Positions 1 to 10,500 of a stretch of 64,000 nt of DNA are shown here, in pieces (the stretch's first letter is position 1; each line of letters starts with the position of its first letter). Under the pieces are notes generated by a model, which saw nothing but the letters and a program-made list of their open reading frames with translations, did not search any database and was not told where the DNA came from. Both the position numbers and the translations under genes were made by a program. Source of the DNA: Arcticibacterium luteifluviistationis (lineage in GTDB: Bacteria; Bacteroidota; Bacteroidia; Cytophagales; Spirosomataceae); contig NZ_CP029480.1 in NCBI RefSeq assembly GCF_003258705.1, positions 682,001 through 746,000 of the forward strand. Reading direction: 5' to 3'.

Positions 1-159
1 TTGCCAATTAATCTTACCAGAGTTGGCAGTATCCTGCGAGTTATTAAAACTCGCAGGTACTGATTTATTGACATTTTTCTCTACTAAAAATGGGGTTTTA
101 CAAGCTGTAAATGCAAGAGATAAACTCGTTAAACCTATATATATTAACCTTTTACTCAT
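1..159 (-). CDS. TolC-family outer-membrane efflux lipoprotein, N-terminal fragment
   Basis: Only the first 53 codons lie in the window; the gene continues beyond base 1. The ATG at 159-157 opens a short hydrophobic signal with a lipobox ending in FTAC near residue 20, then a Lys/Ser/Asn-rich mature start. It overlaps the stop of the RND pump by 8 bases, so it is translationally coupled to it. Position as third gene after an adaptor and an RND pump, together with the lipoprotein signal, fits an OprM/NodT-type outer-membrane channel completing a tripartite pump. The channel domain itself cannot be seen, so the family call rests on context. Confidence 0.72.
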   Translation of the reverse strand, partial: MSKRLIYIGLTSLSLAFTACKTPFLVEKNVNKSVPASFNNSQDTANSGKINWQ

Positions 160-3100
160 TATCGTCTTCTTTTTTATTTGTTAAACCTAAAAGCTTCTTA
201 AGCTTCTTATTCGCTTTACGAATACTCTCAAGAATTGACCTTTCTTCTTCCATTGACCTTACAAAACTTTCTGACAAGGCTTCATTTACCTCATTTTTGA
301 TAAGATTTCGTCCATCAGAGATAGTTGCAAAAATGTAGTATAAACCAGGAATAATAATTACACCGAAAAGTGTACCTATAAGCATACCTCCCAAAGCAGA
401 TCCTCCAATGGTTCTATTACCAATGGCACCTGCTCCGTGAGCCATAACTAACGGTATTAAACCTGCCATAAAGGCGAAAGAAGTCATTAAAATAGGCCTA
501 AATCTAACTCTGGCACCTTCTATGGCTGCATCCATGATTGATAGTCCTTCATTTCGTTTCTGTACAGCAAACTCCACTATTAAAACGGCATTTTTACCTA
601 ATAGACCTACCAACATAATTAAACCAACTTGGGCATAAATATCATTGGCTAAGCCCATTAACTTTAACACCGCAAGCGAACCAAACACACCAACTGGCAG
701 AGAAAGAATTACGGCCATTGGTAAAAGGAAACTTTCGTATTGAGCTGCAAGTACCAGGTAAACAAAAACCAAAACGATGGCAAAAATATACATGGACTCG
801 TTTCCACGCTGTGCCTCGTCATAAGAAAGGCCCTCCCATGCTATGTCATATCCTTTTGGCAATGTTTCGCTGGCCACTGTTTTAATAGCCGCAATGGCAT
901 CACCTGTGGTATAGCCCTTGCCAGGTTGCCCCTGAATAGATGCCGAGTTATACATATTGTATCTCGTAATTTCATTAGGCCCTTGCTTTTTTATAAGCTT
1001 CATAAATGAAGAATAAGGCACCATTTCATCATGATCATTTTTCACAAACATGTTCATAACATCAGTAGGTAACCTTCTGAATTCAGGAGAAGATTGAACG
1101 TAAACTTTGAAAAAACGTCCGAAACGAATAAAGCCTTGCTCATACGTACTACCAATCATGATATTAAGGTTTTCCATGGCTTTACCAATAGAAACACCCT
1201 TTTGCATAGCCACTTGATTGTCAATCTCTATCTCGTATTGAGGATAATTGGCTGCAAAAAACGTAAACAAACCGTTTAGCTCATCACGCTTCTCTAGCTC
1301 TGCCATAAAGTCCTTATTTATCTTATCAAACTCCTGATAATCCGTAGAGTTAGTTTTATCTAAAAGACGCATAGAAAATCCTCCTGATGAACCAAAACCT
1401 GGTACAGCCGGTGGTTCAAAGTATTCTACAATGGCTCCTAAATCTCTAGTTTTCTCTTCTAGTTCTTCAATAATCTCATGAACAGTATGGTCTCTGTCAG
1501 ACCAGTTTTCAAGGTTAATCAAACAAGTACCTGCGTTTGACCCTCTACCCTCTGTCATGATTTCATAACCAGCTAAAGAAGAAACCGACTCCACTCCTTC
1601 TACTTCCTCACATATCTTTTGAAGTTCACGAGACACTTGGTTTGTTCTTTCTAATGTAGCACCCGGAGGGGTTTGTATAATGGCATAAATAGTACCTTGG
1701 TCTTCCCCTGGAATAAAACCAGCAGGCAGAACTTTATTGACGCCAAAAATCCCAGCACAAAATATCAGCAAAATAGCCACAGTGACTACTCTTTTATTAA
1801 CTATCAATTTTAAAAGACCTACATATTTTCCTGTAAGCTTTTCAAACACATTATTAAAACCAGCTAACAACCAGTTAATTGGTGTTTTCCTTTTTGGCTT
1901 ACCATGGTTATTTTTTAACAACATGGCACAAAGAACTGGCGTAAGCGTAAGAGCAATTACCCCCGAAAGGACAATGGAAGATGCCATGGTTATGGAAAAC
2001 TGTCTATAAAACACACCCACCGGCCCTGACATAAAGGAGACAGGAATAAATACTGCCGTCATTACCAGCGTAATAGCTATAATGGCTCCACTTATTTCAC
2101 TAAGCACTTCTTTGGTTGCATTATAAGGCGAGAGGTTTTTCTCTTCCATTTTGGAATGGACCCCTTCCACCACCACAATGGCATTATCTACCACAATTCC
2201 GATGGCCAAAACAAGTGCAAATAAGGTTACAAGATTAATGGAGAGCCCAAAAAACTGCATGATAAAGAATGCCCCTACTAGCGAAACCGGAACGGCTAAT
2301 ATTGGAATCAATGTAGAACGCCAATCACCTAAAAAGATAAAAACCACCAATGCTACCAAAATAAAGGCATCACGCAGCGTATGGGTCACCTGCTCTACAG
2401 ATGCATCTAAGAATTTTGACACATCATAAGATATTTTATAATCCACACCGGGAGGGAAAGATTGTTTCATTTCCTCCAGTTTACTTTTCACATCCGCTAT
2501 TACCTCGGTGGCATTACTACCAAAGTTTTGCTTTAAAACTATGGCCGCAGACGGCTGACCATCTAGGTTAGAATAAATATCAAAAAACTCACTGCCTAGT
2601 TCTACATTTGCTATATCCTTTAGTTTAATACTTTCACCTTCAGAATTTGCCCTGATAATTACGTTGTCGTATTCCTCTGGTTTATTAAGCCTTCCTTTAT
2701 AAGTCAAAACATACTCTAAAGACTGAGCTGCAATACCAGAACTTTGCCCTATTCTACCCGGACGACCAATGATACTTTGCTCTGCCAAAGCTTCCATAAC
2801 CTCTTCTGCCGAAATACTGTAAGCACGCATACGGTCAGGATTTAACCAAACACGCATGGCATACTGCCTACTACCCAAAATCTGAGACCTTGCCACACCA
2901 CGAATCCTGTTAATTTCAGGAATCATATTGACGTTGGCATAGTTGTACAGAAATTTTTCGTCTAGTTTTTCGTCGGTACTGTACAGGTTAACGTACATCA
3001 ACATACTAGGCTGAATTGGTGTTATTACCACCCCTTCTCTTTGAACCAAATCTGGTAGTAAAGGCATAACTTGGTCAACCCTCGTTTTTACCCTAATTAC

Positions 3101-3409
3101 CGCCAAATTGGGGTCTGTTCCCGGTTCAAAAACTATCCTAAGTGTGGCCTCTCCTGCACTGGTGGCATCTGTGGCCATGTATCTTACATCTTGCGTACCG
3201 TTAATGGCATTCTCTAGTGTTATCAATGTAGATTTCACCAAAATATCTGCACTTGCACCCGGATAAGCTATAAATATATTAACCGTGGTAGGGGCAATTT
3301 CCGGAAACTGGGAAATTGGTAACTGCTTAATTGCTAATGCTCCTGTAAAGAGAATGATAACCGAAATTACAATCGCAAATACAGGTCTGTGTATTATATT
3401 ACTAAACAT
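152..3409 (-). CDS. RND multidrug efflux pump, HAE-1 (AcrB-like) inner-membrane subunit
   Basis: At 1085 residues this is the normal length for a hydrophobe/amphiphile RND transporter, which uses the proton gradient to export drugs or detergents through a periplasmic adaptor and outer-membrane channel. An N-terminal membrane helix (about 8-28) precedes a large periplasmic loop; a second helix cluster begins near residue 340, and the same pattern repeats in the second half. The TM4 relay motif reads VVDNAIVVVE at 406-415, so the AcrB double aspartate is Asp408-Asn409 here. The TM10 lysine motif GLLGKNAVLIVEF is intact near the C-terminus. It lies 19 bases after the adaptor gene and overlaps the channel gene. 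The substrate cannot be read from the sequence. Confidence 0.96.
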   Translation of the reverse strand: MFSNIIHRPVFAIVISVIILFTGALAIKQLPISQFPEIAPTTVNIFIAYPGASADILVKSTLITLENAINGTQDVRYMATDATSAGEATLRIVFEPGTDPNLAVIRVKTRVDQVMPLLPDLVQREGVVITPIQPSMLMYVNLYSTDEKLDEKFLYNYANVNMIPEINRIRGVARSQILGSRQYAMRVWLNPDRMRAYSISAEEVMEALAEQSIIGRPGRIGQSSGIAAQSLEYVLTYKGRLNKPEEYDNVIIRANSEGESIKLKDIANVELGSEFFDIYSNLDGQPSAAIVLKQNFGSNATEVIADVKSKLEEMKQSFPPGVDYKISYDVSKFLDASVEQVTHTLRDAFILVALVVFIFLGDWRSTLIPILAVPVSLVGAFFIMQFFGLSINLVTLFALVLAIGIVVDNAIVVVEGVHSKMEEKNLSPYNATKEVLSEISGAIIAITLVMTAVFIPVSFMSGPVGVFYRQFSITMASSIVLSGVIALTLTPVLCAMLLKNNHGKPKRKTPINWLLAGFNNVFEKLTGKYVGLLKLIVNKRVVTVAILLIFCAGIFGVNKVLPAGFIPGEDQGTIYAIIQTPPGATLERTNQVSRELQKICEEVEGVESVSSLAGYEIMTEGRGSNAGTCLINLENWSDRDHTVHEIIEELEEKTRDLGAIVEYFEPPAVPGFGSSGGFSMRLLDKTNSTDYQEFDKINKDFMAELEKRDELNGLFTFFAANYPQYEIEIDNQVAMQKGVSIGKAMENLNIMIGSTYEQGFIRFGRFFKVYVQSSPEFRRLPTDVMNMFVKNDHDEMVPYSSFMKLIKKQGPNEITRYNMYNSASIQGQPGKGYTTGDAIAAIKTVASETLPKGYDIAWEGLSYDEAQRGNESMYIFAIVLVFVYLVLAAQYESFLLPMAVILSLPVGVFGSLAVLKLMGLANDIYAQVGLIMLVGLLGKNAVLIVEFAVQKRNEGLSIMDAAIEGARVRFRPILMTSFAFMAGLIPLVMAHGAGAIGNRTIGGSALGGMLIGTLFGVIIIPGLYYIFATISDGRNLIKNEVNEALSESFVRSMEEERSILESIRKANKKLKKLLGLTNKKEDDNE

Positions 3410-3428
3410 AATTTTATCTATATTTTAA

Positions 3429-4514
3429 TTATTCGGCATACAGACCTAAATCAGAAATCACGGCTTCAGGTTTCAAAAACGTATATTCGATTTTTTGATT
3501 TTCCTTCACCTTACGCAAACCCTCTAGAAGAATTTTATCATCAATTTCTAAACCTCCCGAAATGGCATAGATATGTGGTAACTCCGCCGCTATTGTGATT
3601 TGTCTAGAGCGAATAATATTATCTTTATCAACTACATAGACATAGTTTTTATCCAAAACCTCGAAAGTTGCTTTTTGTGGAATTAGCAGTGCATTTTTAA
3701 GTGGATTTGTAACTTGTACATTTCCAGTTTCTCCATGTCTTAAAAGCCCTTTTGGATTTGGAAAAGTAGCTCTGAAGGCTATATTTCCTGTTTCATTATT
3801 AAAGTCTGCTTCTATGGTTTCTACTATTCCTTCATAATCAAATAGCTTATTGTTAGCCATCATTAGTTTCACCTTAAGCATGTTTGATTTATCCATGCTC
3901 GCCTTATAATCAAGATATTCCGCTTCAGGAACATTGAAATAAACCCACATCTTACTGTTATCCGACATGGTAGTTAATAACTCACCTTCATCTAATAAGC
4001 TACCCTGTCTCACCTCAAAATGGTCCATAATTCCACTAAACGGAGCTTTTATTTGAGTAAAACTCAGGTGTACCTCTGCCATGGACTGTTCTGCTTTAGC
4101 TTTATCGAATTTAGCCTTGGCCAAAGCCAATTCGTTTTTAGATACAATATTGCTATCGGCCAATGACTTGGTGTTTTGATATTCTATCTCCGCAAAATTG
4201 GTTTCTGCTATGGCTTTTTGAAGTTCCGCTTTATACATCGCTGGCATAATTTGAAACATCATTTGCCCTTCTTTTACATACTGCCCTTCATCCACAAAAA
4301 TCTTTTGTAAATATCCTTTCTCCAGAGCTCGTAATTCAATGTGCTGAATGGAATGAATCTGACTTACGTAATCCTTAATAAGGGAAGTGTCTTTTTTTAT
4401 TGGACTCGTGACCAAGAAAGTAGTTTCTACTTCCGCTTCTTTTTCCTTTTCTGATTCGCAGCTAGCAAGACACAGCATAGTGCCCAAGCTAAGCAGCATG
4501 AAAATTTTATTCAT
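3429..4514 (-). CDS. RND efflux periplasmic adaptor (membrane fusion) lipoprotein
   Basis: The 361-residue protein begins with a lipoprotein signal ending in LCLASC (Cys about residue 19), so it is probably anchored in the inner membrane facing the periplasm. It has the usual adaptor order: a first half-lipoyl strand, an alpha-hairpin around residues 90-140 rich in Ala/Lys/Glu, a second half-lipoyl segment (QIKAPFSGIMDHFEVRQGS) and beta-barrel and membrane-proximal domains. Such proteins link an RND pump to an outer-membrane channel. It is the first gene of the operon. A TAGCTTTG element about 100 bases upstream on the same strand may be its promoter. Confidence 0.95.
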   Translation of the reverse strand: MNKIFMLLSLGTMLCLASCESEKEKEAEVETTFLVTSPIKKDTSLIKDYVSQIHSIQHIELRALEKGYLQKIFVDEGQYVKEGQMMFQIMPAMYKAELQKAIAETNFAEIEYQNTKSLADSNIVSKNELALAKAKFDKAKAEQSMAEVHLSFTQIKAPFSGIMDHFEVRQGSLLDEGELLTTMSDNSKMWVYFNVPEAEYLDYKASMDKSNMLKVKLMMANNKLFDYEGIVETIEADFNNETGNIAFRATFPNPKGLLRHGETGNVQVTNPLKNALLIPQKATFEVLDKNYVYVVDKDNIIRSRQITIAAELPHIYAISGGLEIDDKILLEGLRKVKENQKIEYTFLKPEAVISDLGLYAE

Positions 4515-4610
4515 TTCTGTTTAGTATTAGATTTAGGACCTTACATAGTCCTGATAAATGTTTAGATATAGAAATAGCTCTGAACCCAAAAAAGCATAAT
4601 GCTTTAAGGA

Positions 4611-4618
4611 CAAAGCTA
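4611..4618 (-). promoter_or_regulatory. possible -7 promoter element of the efflux operon
   Basis: Read on the minus strand this is TAGCTTTG, matching the Bacteroidota -7 consensus TAnnTTTG. It would give a leader of roughly 90 bases before the adaptor start at 4514. No good TTTG -33 element lies at the expected spacing, so support is moderate. Confidence 0.4.
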
Positions 4619-4659
4619 ATTGAGGTGTTCAGGCGTTTAGACTACCTGAATTGAAGTTT

Positions 4660-5046
4660 TCAAATCTCGAAAACTCCGAATAATACGTATCTCTTGTTAG
4701 ATGAAAGGCTTTCGCAAACTGGCGTCCCGTTATAAACCGAGCCAACTGGAAAAGTATATGATGAAACACAAAAAAGAGCCGTAATAAAATTACCGCTCTC
4801 AAAATTATTTTCGAAGTAAATTACCTCTTCTTCTTCTTCCTCTACTTCAATTAAATAATCTTCATGACCTAGGCCCTTTTTCTGAAAAGCCCCTACTTTA
4901 ACTAAACGGTCTGTTTGAAAAGAACTCGCATCAAGCGATACAATTTCCGTAGAAGAATGGCATATAGTCTCCTGTTTGCTAAATGAATTATATCCACTTA
5001 GCAAGAACACTAAAAGAGGGAGAATAAATTTAATGAGTTTTGCCAT
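4660..5046 (-). CDS. small secreted protein of unknown function with a poly-Glu stretch
   Basis: This 128-residue protein is not recognised. It begins with a convincing signal peptide (MAKLIKFILPLLVFLLSG, cleavage probably before residue 25). The mature part is acidic in the middle, with six consecutive glutamates near residues 69-74, followed by an aromatic, hydrophobic C-terminus containing two cysteines. The start is the ATG at 5046. A near-perfect Bacteroidota promoter (5055-5086) ends only eight bases before it, so the message would be leaderless or nearly so. That promoter is the best evidence that the gene is real. It is separated from the efflux operon downstream by 145 bases. Confidence 0.6.
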   Translation of the reverse strand: MAKLIKFILPLLVFLLSGYNSFSKQETICHSSTEIVSLDASSFQTDRLVKVGAFQKKGLGHEDYLIEVEEEEEEVIYFENNFESGNFITALFCVSSYTFPVGSVYNGTPVCESLSSNKRYVLFGVFEI

Positions 5047-5054
5047 CTGAGTGT

Positions 5055-5086
5055 CAAAGCTATGTCAGGATATTCTCAATTTCAAA
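5055..5086 (-). promoter_or_regulatory. Bacteroidota promoter of the 4660-5046 gene
   Basis: On the minus strand TTTG at 5086-5083 is followed after 20 bases by TAGCTTTG at 5062-5055, matching both -33 and -7 elements at ideal spacing. Transcription would start within a few bases of the ATG at 5046. Confidence 0.65.
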
Positions 5087-5489
5087 GGTCTTTTTATTAA
5101 AAGTGAGTATTGACAAAACAGAAACTTTACAAAGTGCAGTAAAAAATTTACATAATGATAACACGACATTGATAAACTTCAAGAAAAAAACATATTCCCA
5201 TTTTTGTCAAAGCCAAATTGGATTGTTTTATTCACAGTATATTCTCTTCAATGAGCAGAAAAGAGTCCCCATCTTAGTAATTAATATTTATTCCATACTA
5301 AGAGATAAGCAGTAATTTGTCCATTTGACTTTAATGGGAAATATAATAAATTTGATTAATAATTTATTCATTATCGCTTTCCACCGACAATACCATTAAA
5401 ACCAATGATATTAGTTTTGAAATAGTAATTTCGTATTCATTTCCTACTCGATACATTTTAAGAAAACCTGGTTTTAGGTCACACAAAAC
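5087..5489. other. A+T-rich intergenic region upstream of the Wadjet operon
   Basis: About 400 bases with no credible gene. A 91-codon open frame here starts at TTG, has no ribosome-binding site, no domain and no signal, and is taken as chance. A TAGTTTTG element at 5412-5419 matches the Bacteroidota -7 pattern and may drive jetA, leaving a leader of about 65 bases; the -33 element is poor. A perfect 6+6 base inverted repeat, AAAACC-T-GGTTTT at 5463-5475, lies just before jetA and could be an operator or chance. Confidence 0.4.
5412..5419 (+). promoter_or_regulatory. possible -7 promoter element of the jetABCD operon
   Basis: TAGTTTTG fits TAnnTTTG and is the only such match between 5087 and 5489 on this strand. 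No clear -33 TTTG is found 19-21 bases upstream, so this is a candidate only. Confidence 0.35.
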
Positions 5490-6947
5490 ATGAAGCAAAA
5501 AGAAGTTATTCTGTCAATAGTTCAGGAATCGCCAAGTGTGGAACTATTACGTTTAAGAAATAGAGACCTAGTACTTGATTTTTTTCTTTTAGCCTTTAAT
5601 AAAGATATAACAAATATTTCCTATGAAAATCTACAGCAATTACTACTTGATTATATTTCTCATCACAATACTAGTTTAGAAGAAAATGAAAGTAACACAA
5701 TAGAAACATTAGAAACTAAAGTCAAAAGCACGATTAGAGAATGGACTAACAAGGGTTTTCTCGCCAACTATAAAAATGAAAGTGGTGACATTTTCTATGA
5801 ATTATCCCCACATACAAACAAAACGATTAACTGGCTTTTTAGCCTTGAAAAAAAAGAATTTGTAGGTGCAGAGTCTAAATTCAAAGATATATTTAATAAG
5901 CTTAAAGAGTTGGTTGAATTTACCAATGAAGACATTGAAAAACGAATAGAAATACTTGAAGACAAAAAACTAAATATTGAACAAGAAATTCAACAACTTA
6001 AGATTGGTGAAAATATAAAAGTATTCGAAGAACATGAAATTATTCCAAGATTTCAACAACTAACATTTTCAGCGAAAGAACTACTCTCCGACTTTAAGGA
6101 AGTTGAGGATAATTTCAAAAATATTACAAAAGATATTTATCAAAAGCATACGGATGAAAATATTACTAAAAGTGATATTCTAACATTCACATTTGATGCT
6201 CTTGATGATTTAAAAGAAAGCTATCAAGGAAAAAGTTTTTATGCTTTTTGGAGATTTTTAATGGATAGAAATCTTCAAGAAGAATGGAATATTTTAACGG
6301 ACGAACTATACTCAACATTAGCGGAGAAAAACATCCAAGTTAATGACACTTTTTTAAAGAGTATGAAAAATTATCTTCACACCTCTGGTAATAAAGTATA
6401 TCAGGCTAATGATAAAATGGCTGAAAAATTAAGTCGAATTATTAGAGAAAATGATAATTCAGAAAAAAAACTTGCAAAAAAAGTTATTCAGGAAATCAAA
6501 AACTATTTAACAGAAGTTAGCAGGACAAAAGCGAGACCTGATTTATCAATTGAAGTTGAAGTAATTAACAAAATAAATATACCTTTTGATAAGCGTTTAA
6601 CTTTTGAACCAAAAGAAGAAATTACTTATAACAATAAGCCAGAACTTGCGAAAAACGATATTTCTCAATCAAATCAATTATCCAAAATTTTCAAAGAAAA
6701 TGTTATAGACAAAAACCTTTTAAGAAATCGAATAAAAGAAGTGCTAAAATTAAAATCTCAAACAACACTTAATGAGGTTATAGAATATAATGGAGGTATA
6801 GAAAAAGGTTTACCTGAACTATTTGGGTATTTTGGAATAGTAAAAGATTTTACACACAGCTTTAATCCAGAAAAACAGCAAGAAATCATATTTGACAAAG
6901 TCAGCAACAAATCCATTAAAGTCCCTGAAATAATTTTAATAAAATGA
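5490..6947 (+). CDS. jetA: Wadjet defence protein JetA (DUF3375, kleisin-like)
   Basis: First gene of a four-gene set whose order, sizes and overlaps match type I Wadjet: JetA about 480, JetB about 200, JetC about 1100 and JetD about 390 residues. JetA is the MukF-like kleisin subunit that bridges the SMC-like JetC heads. The 485-residue protein has an N-terminal winged-helix-like helical region (about 1-110), a long central coiled coil (about 140-230) with Glu/Lys-rich heptads, and a C-terminal part ending in a compact helical segment, consistent with DUF3375. The ATG at 5490 is the first in frame. Its TGA overlaps the jetB start by four bases. The assignment rests on operon architecture plus the unmistakable JetC and JetD, since JetA diverges strongly. 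Confidence 0.88.
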   Translation: MKQKEVILSIVQESPSVELLRLRNRDLVLDFFLLAFNKDITNISYENLQQLLLDYISHHNTSLEENESNTIETLETKVKSTIREWTNKGFLANYKNESGDIFYELSPHTNKTINWLFSLEKKEFVGAESKFKDIFNKLKELVEFTNEDIEKRIEILEDKKLNIEQEIQQLKIGENIKVFEEHEIIPRFQQLTFSAKELLSDFKEVEDNFKNITKDIYQKHTDENITKSDILTFTFDALDDLKESYQGKSFYAFWRFLMDRNLQEEWNILTDELYSTLAEKNIQVNDTFLKSMKNYLHTSGNKVYQANDKMAEKLSRIIRENDNSEKKLAKKVIQEIKNYLTEVSRTKARPDLSIEVEVINKINIPFDKRLTFEPKEEITYNNKPELAKNDISQSNQLSKIFKENVIDKNLLRNRIKEVLKLKSQTTLNEVIEYNGGIEKGLPELFGYFGIVKDFTHSFNPEKQQEIIFDKVSNKSIKVPEIILIK

Positions 6948-7528
6948 ATTCATTACAAGAAAATATAAAACCATATTCAAAAGCAGTGGTTAAGCTATTG
7001 AAAGGAACAATTAACAAAAATGATATTATCTGGGATGATATATTAATTTATCAAAACGAAATTCAAGAATATATTAGTAAAATTGGATTAGAACTAATTG
7101 TAAAGGAAAATGATGGTTTTGCATTTCTTAAACAATTTGAAATTGATAATGAAAATAATACAATTGGAATTGCATCAAGAAGACAAATAGGCTTTGAGAC
7201 CAGTATCGTATTGGTCATTCTAAGACAGATAATTGAGGAATTTGAAAGCGACCCTACAGATTTTACAGTTACTGAAAGGTATATAACTGAATCTGAGTTA
7301 AAAGAACAAATTGCATTCTTTCTTCCCGAAAATTTCAATAGAGTTAAATTCTTAAATGACTTAAAAAAATACATTGAAAATGTAGAAAAATTGGGTTACA
7401 TAAAAGAAAGCGGAACAAGTGGAAATGAAAAAAAATACAAGATTCATAAAATAATTAAAGAAAAAGTCACACTTGATATTTTAAATGAATTTAAAGAAAA
7501 TTTAAAACAATATGTGGAGTCTATTTAG
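6944..7528 (+). CDS. jetB: Wadjet defence protein JetB (DUF4194, MukE-like)
   Basis: A 194-residue protein of the size and position of JetB, the MukE-like winged-helix (kite) subunit that binds the JetA kleisin. It contains two helical winged-helix-like segments; the second, around residues 110-185, carries the run of alternating charged and hydrophobic residues usual for these. It starts in an ATGA overlap with jetA and runs 17 bases into jetC, so the three subunits are translationally coupled, as expected for proteins needed in fixed proportion. There is no signal peptide, so it is cytoplasmic. Confidence 0.88.
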   Translation: MNSLQENIKPYSKAVVKLLKGTINKNDIIWDDILIYQNEIQEYISKIGLELIVKENDGFAFLKQFEIDNENNTIGIASRRQIGFETSIVLVILRQIIEEFESDPTDFTVTERYITESELKEQIAFFLPENFNRVKFLNDLKKYIENVEKLGYIKESGTSGNEKKYKIHKIIKEKVTLDILNEFKENLKQYVESI

Positions 7529-10500
7529 TACAAGTTCAAATACATCTGGATTTAGACTTCAATATATGGAAGTCTATAATTGGGGGACATTTGATAATCA
7601 AATTTTCAAAATTGAACCAAAGGGAAATAATTCATTATTAACGGGTGCCAATGGCTCTGGTAAAACAACTTTTATAGATGCTTTACTTACACTTCTAGTT
7701 CCACTGAAAAATGATAGATTTTACAACCAATCTTCTGGAGTTCAAAAGAAAGGTGACCGTAGTGAAGAAAGTTATGTTCTTGGTCATTACGGGGATATTC
7801 AGAAAGAAGGAGATTTAAGTGCTACAAGTCAAAAACTGAGAGGTAAATCAACCTATTCAGTCCTTTTAGCTTCTTTTTCGAATACAGACGAAAAAACAAT
7901 AACCTTATTTCAAATTAGAAGTTTTACAAATGGAATAATGAAAAGAACGTTTGGCATTGCTCATAAAACCTTAAATATATCTTCTGACTTTAGCAAGTTC
8001 GATGCGAAAGGAAATTGGAAAAAAAGACTTGACAAAATCCATAATATCTCCAATAAAAATTGGATTGAATATTACGATAGTCCAAGTAAATATGCTGAAA
8101 GATTTCATAAACTATTTGGGATGCGTTCAGTAAAAGCCTTAAACCTATTTAATCAAGTTGTTGGAATTAAGGTTTTGGGAGATTTAGACGAATTCATTAA
8201 AACCAATATGCTTGAAAAGCGTGATGCAGAAAATGAATACAATCAATTAAAGGATAGCTTTACTACGTTAATCAACGCCAAAAATGACATTGATAAAGCA
8301 AAAGAACAAATAAAACAACTTGAACCTATAAATTCAATTGCAACTCAGCTTGAAGAAATTGATGTTAAGTTAGAGAAAACAAAAAAAGACAGAGAAAAGG
8401 CTGTTTATTGGTTTGCACAAAAAGGGTTAGAATTAGCCGATACAGAAAGAAAAAAAATAGAAAATTTAATACAAGAAATTTATGCAAAGATCTTAGAATT
8501 AAAAAGTAAAGAAACTGATTTAAAAAGTAAAGAAACTGATTTACAAGTTCAGATTAAGTCTGATGAAGTTGGAAGACAGATTAAAGATTTAGAAAATGAG
8601 ATTGTAAGAATAACGAAAACAAGAGACAATAGAAAAACCAATTTAGACAAATACAATAAATTAATTGAAAAGCTTAAATTTAAATTTAGCTCTAACGAAA
8701 AGGAATTTGTTGAAACTAGAAATTTAGCTAAAGAAAGAAGAAACAAATGTTCTTTTGAAACTGAAAAAGAAAGAGAATCTTTAAGGCTTGCAAAAAATAA
8801 TAGTGAAAATCTTAAAGCCAAAATTGATGATGGTATTGAAACTGTTAACTCCTTAAAAGAAAACAACAATAACATTGCGGGCAGAGTAGCTCAAATTCGT
8901 GAAGATATATTACAAAATGTTGGAGCAACAAAAGACGAGATTCCCTTTATTGGTGAATTAATAAAAGTAGATGATTTAGAATGGGAATCGTCTATTGAAA
9001 AGGTCTTACATAATTTTGCTTTAAGATTAATCGTTCCAGAAAAATATTATCAGGCAGTAAACAAATATGTAAATAGTACAAACTTAAAAGGAAGAATTAT
9101 TTATGAACGTTATAAAGAGTTTACATCTTTAAAATCTTTACAAAATCATCCAAGTGACAAAAACCTTTTAATCAATAAAATAAGTTTTAAATCAAAGAGT
9201 AAATATATTGATTGGATAGAAGATTGTGTAATTAAACAGTTTAACTACATCTGTGCAGACAACCTTTCTGGATTTAACACTTTAGATAAAGCCATTACAA
9301 AAGAAGGTTTAATAAAAAGAAAAGGAAGACACGAAAAGGATGATAGAAAACATATCACAGATAGAAATAACTATGTATTAGGTTGGGATAATAAAGACAA
9401 AATAAACTGGTGGAGAGCAGAAATAAAAAATTTACAAGATAAAGAGAAAGAACAAATAAAATTAATCAGAGAAATTGAGAGAAAAATTAAATCTATTGTG
9501 ATATTAGAGGAAGACCTATCTGATTTATTTAAGCTTTTTACAAAATATGATGAAATAGATTGGAAAACTTATGCTAATGAAATTCAAGAGAAAGAAGAAC
9601 TAAAATCTAAGCTTGAAAACACAAATGAAAAAGTTAAAGCACTCCAAAAACAATTAGAAAAAGTTCAAAGTGATATAGACAAAAATGAAAAAGAAATTGA
9701 CTCTAAAAAAGATTTAAGACGAATTGAAAACGACAAATGGGAATCAGCCAAATCATTAATAACCTCTCATTCTGCTTTATTAAATCAATTCTCAGAAAAC
9801 AAACCTGACTTGATTGATTTTGAAGAAGACAACGAGATTCTAAATGAAATTAATTATAGCCATTTTTCATCTATTCGAAAAACCTTTCAAGAAAATATTG
9901 AAACCAAAAATCAAGACTTAAAAGAAAATAAAAATAACCTAAATATAAAAGTAAGCTCTAAAATAAACGCATTCAAAAACCCGCCAGAAAATATTTTAAT
10001 TAAATATAAATCTTGGCGTTCTGACGTTAGTCAGCTTTCTACATCATTAGAATTTATTGGCGAGTATCAAAAAAAATACACTGATTTAATAGAAGAAGAT
10101 TTACCAAGTTTTGAAGATAAATTTAACAGCTACTTACAAACAACAATTGAGGACAAAGTAGCTAATTTCAAATTCTTTTTTGACAAATGGTCTGATGACA
10201 TTAAAGAAAACATAGGTTCTTTAAATGACTCACTTAAAGGCATAGATTTTAGTAGTTACCCCACTACAACATTCATTCAGCTTAATGCTAACACCAAAAG
10301 AGAGGATAATATAACAGAATTCAAGCGATTATTACACGATTCAATTCCAAACTTTAAGGAGTTTGAAAATTCTATAGATGCACAAAAGAACCACTTCAAT
10401 AACAATATTGAGCCTTTTATTAGTCTACTTGAAAATGAAAAATGGCGTGAAAAAATTATGGATGTTCGCTCTTGGTTTGAGTACAATGCTGAAGAAATCA

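Noticed and set aside
5040-5315. 91-codon plus-strand open frame upstream of jetA
   Set aside because: Starts at TTG inside the neighbouring gene's start, has no signal, domain or ribosome-binding site, and lies in A+T-rich intergenic DNA.
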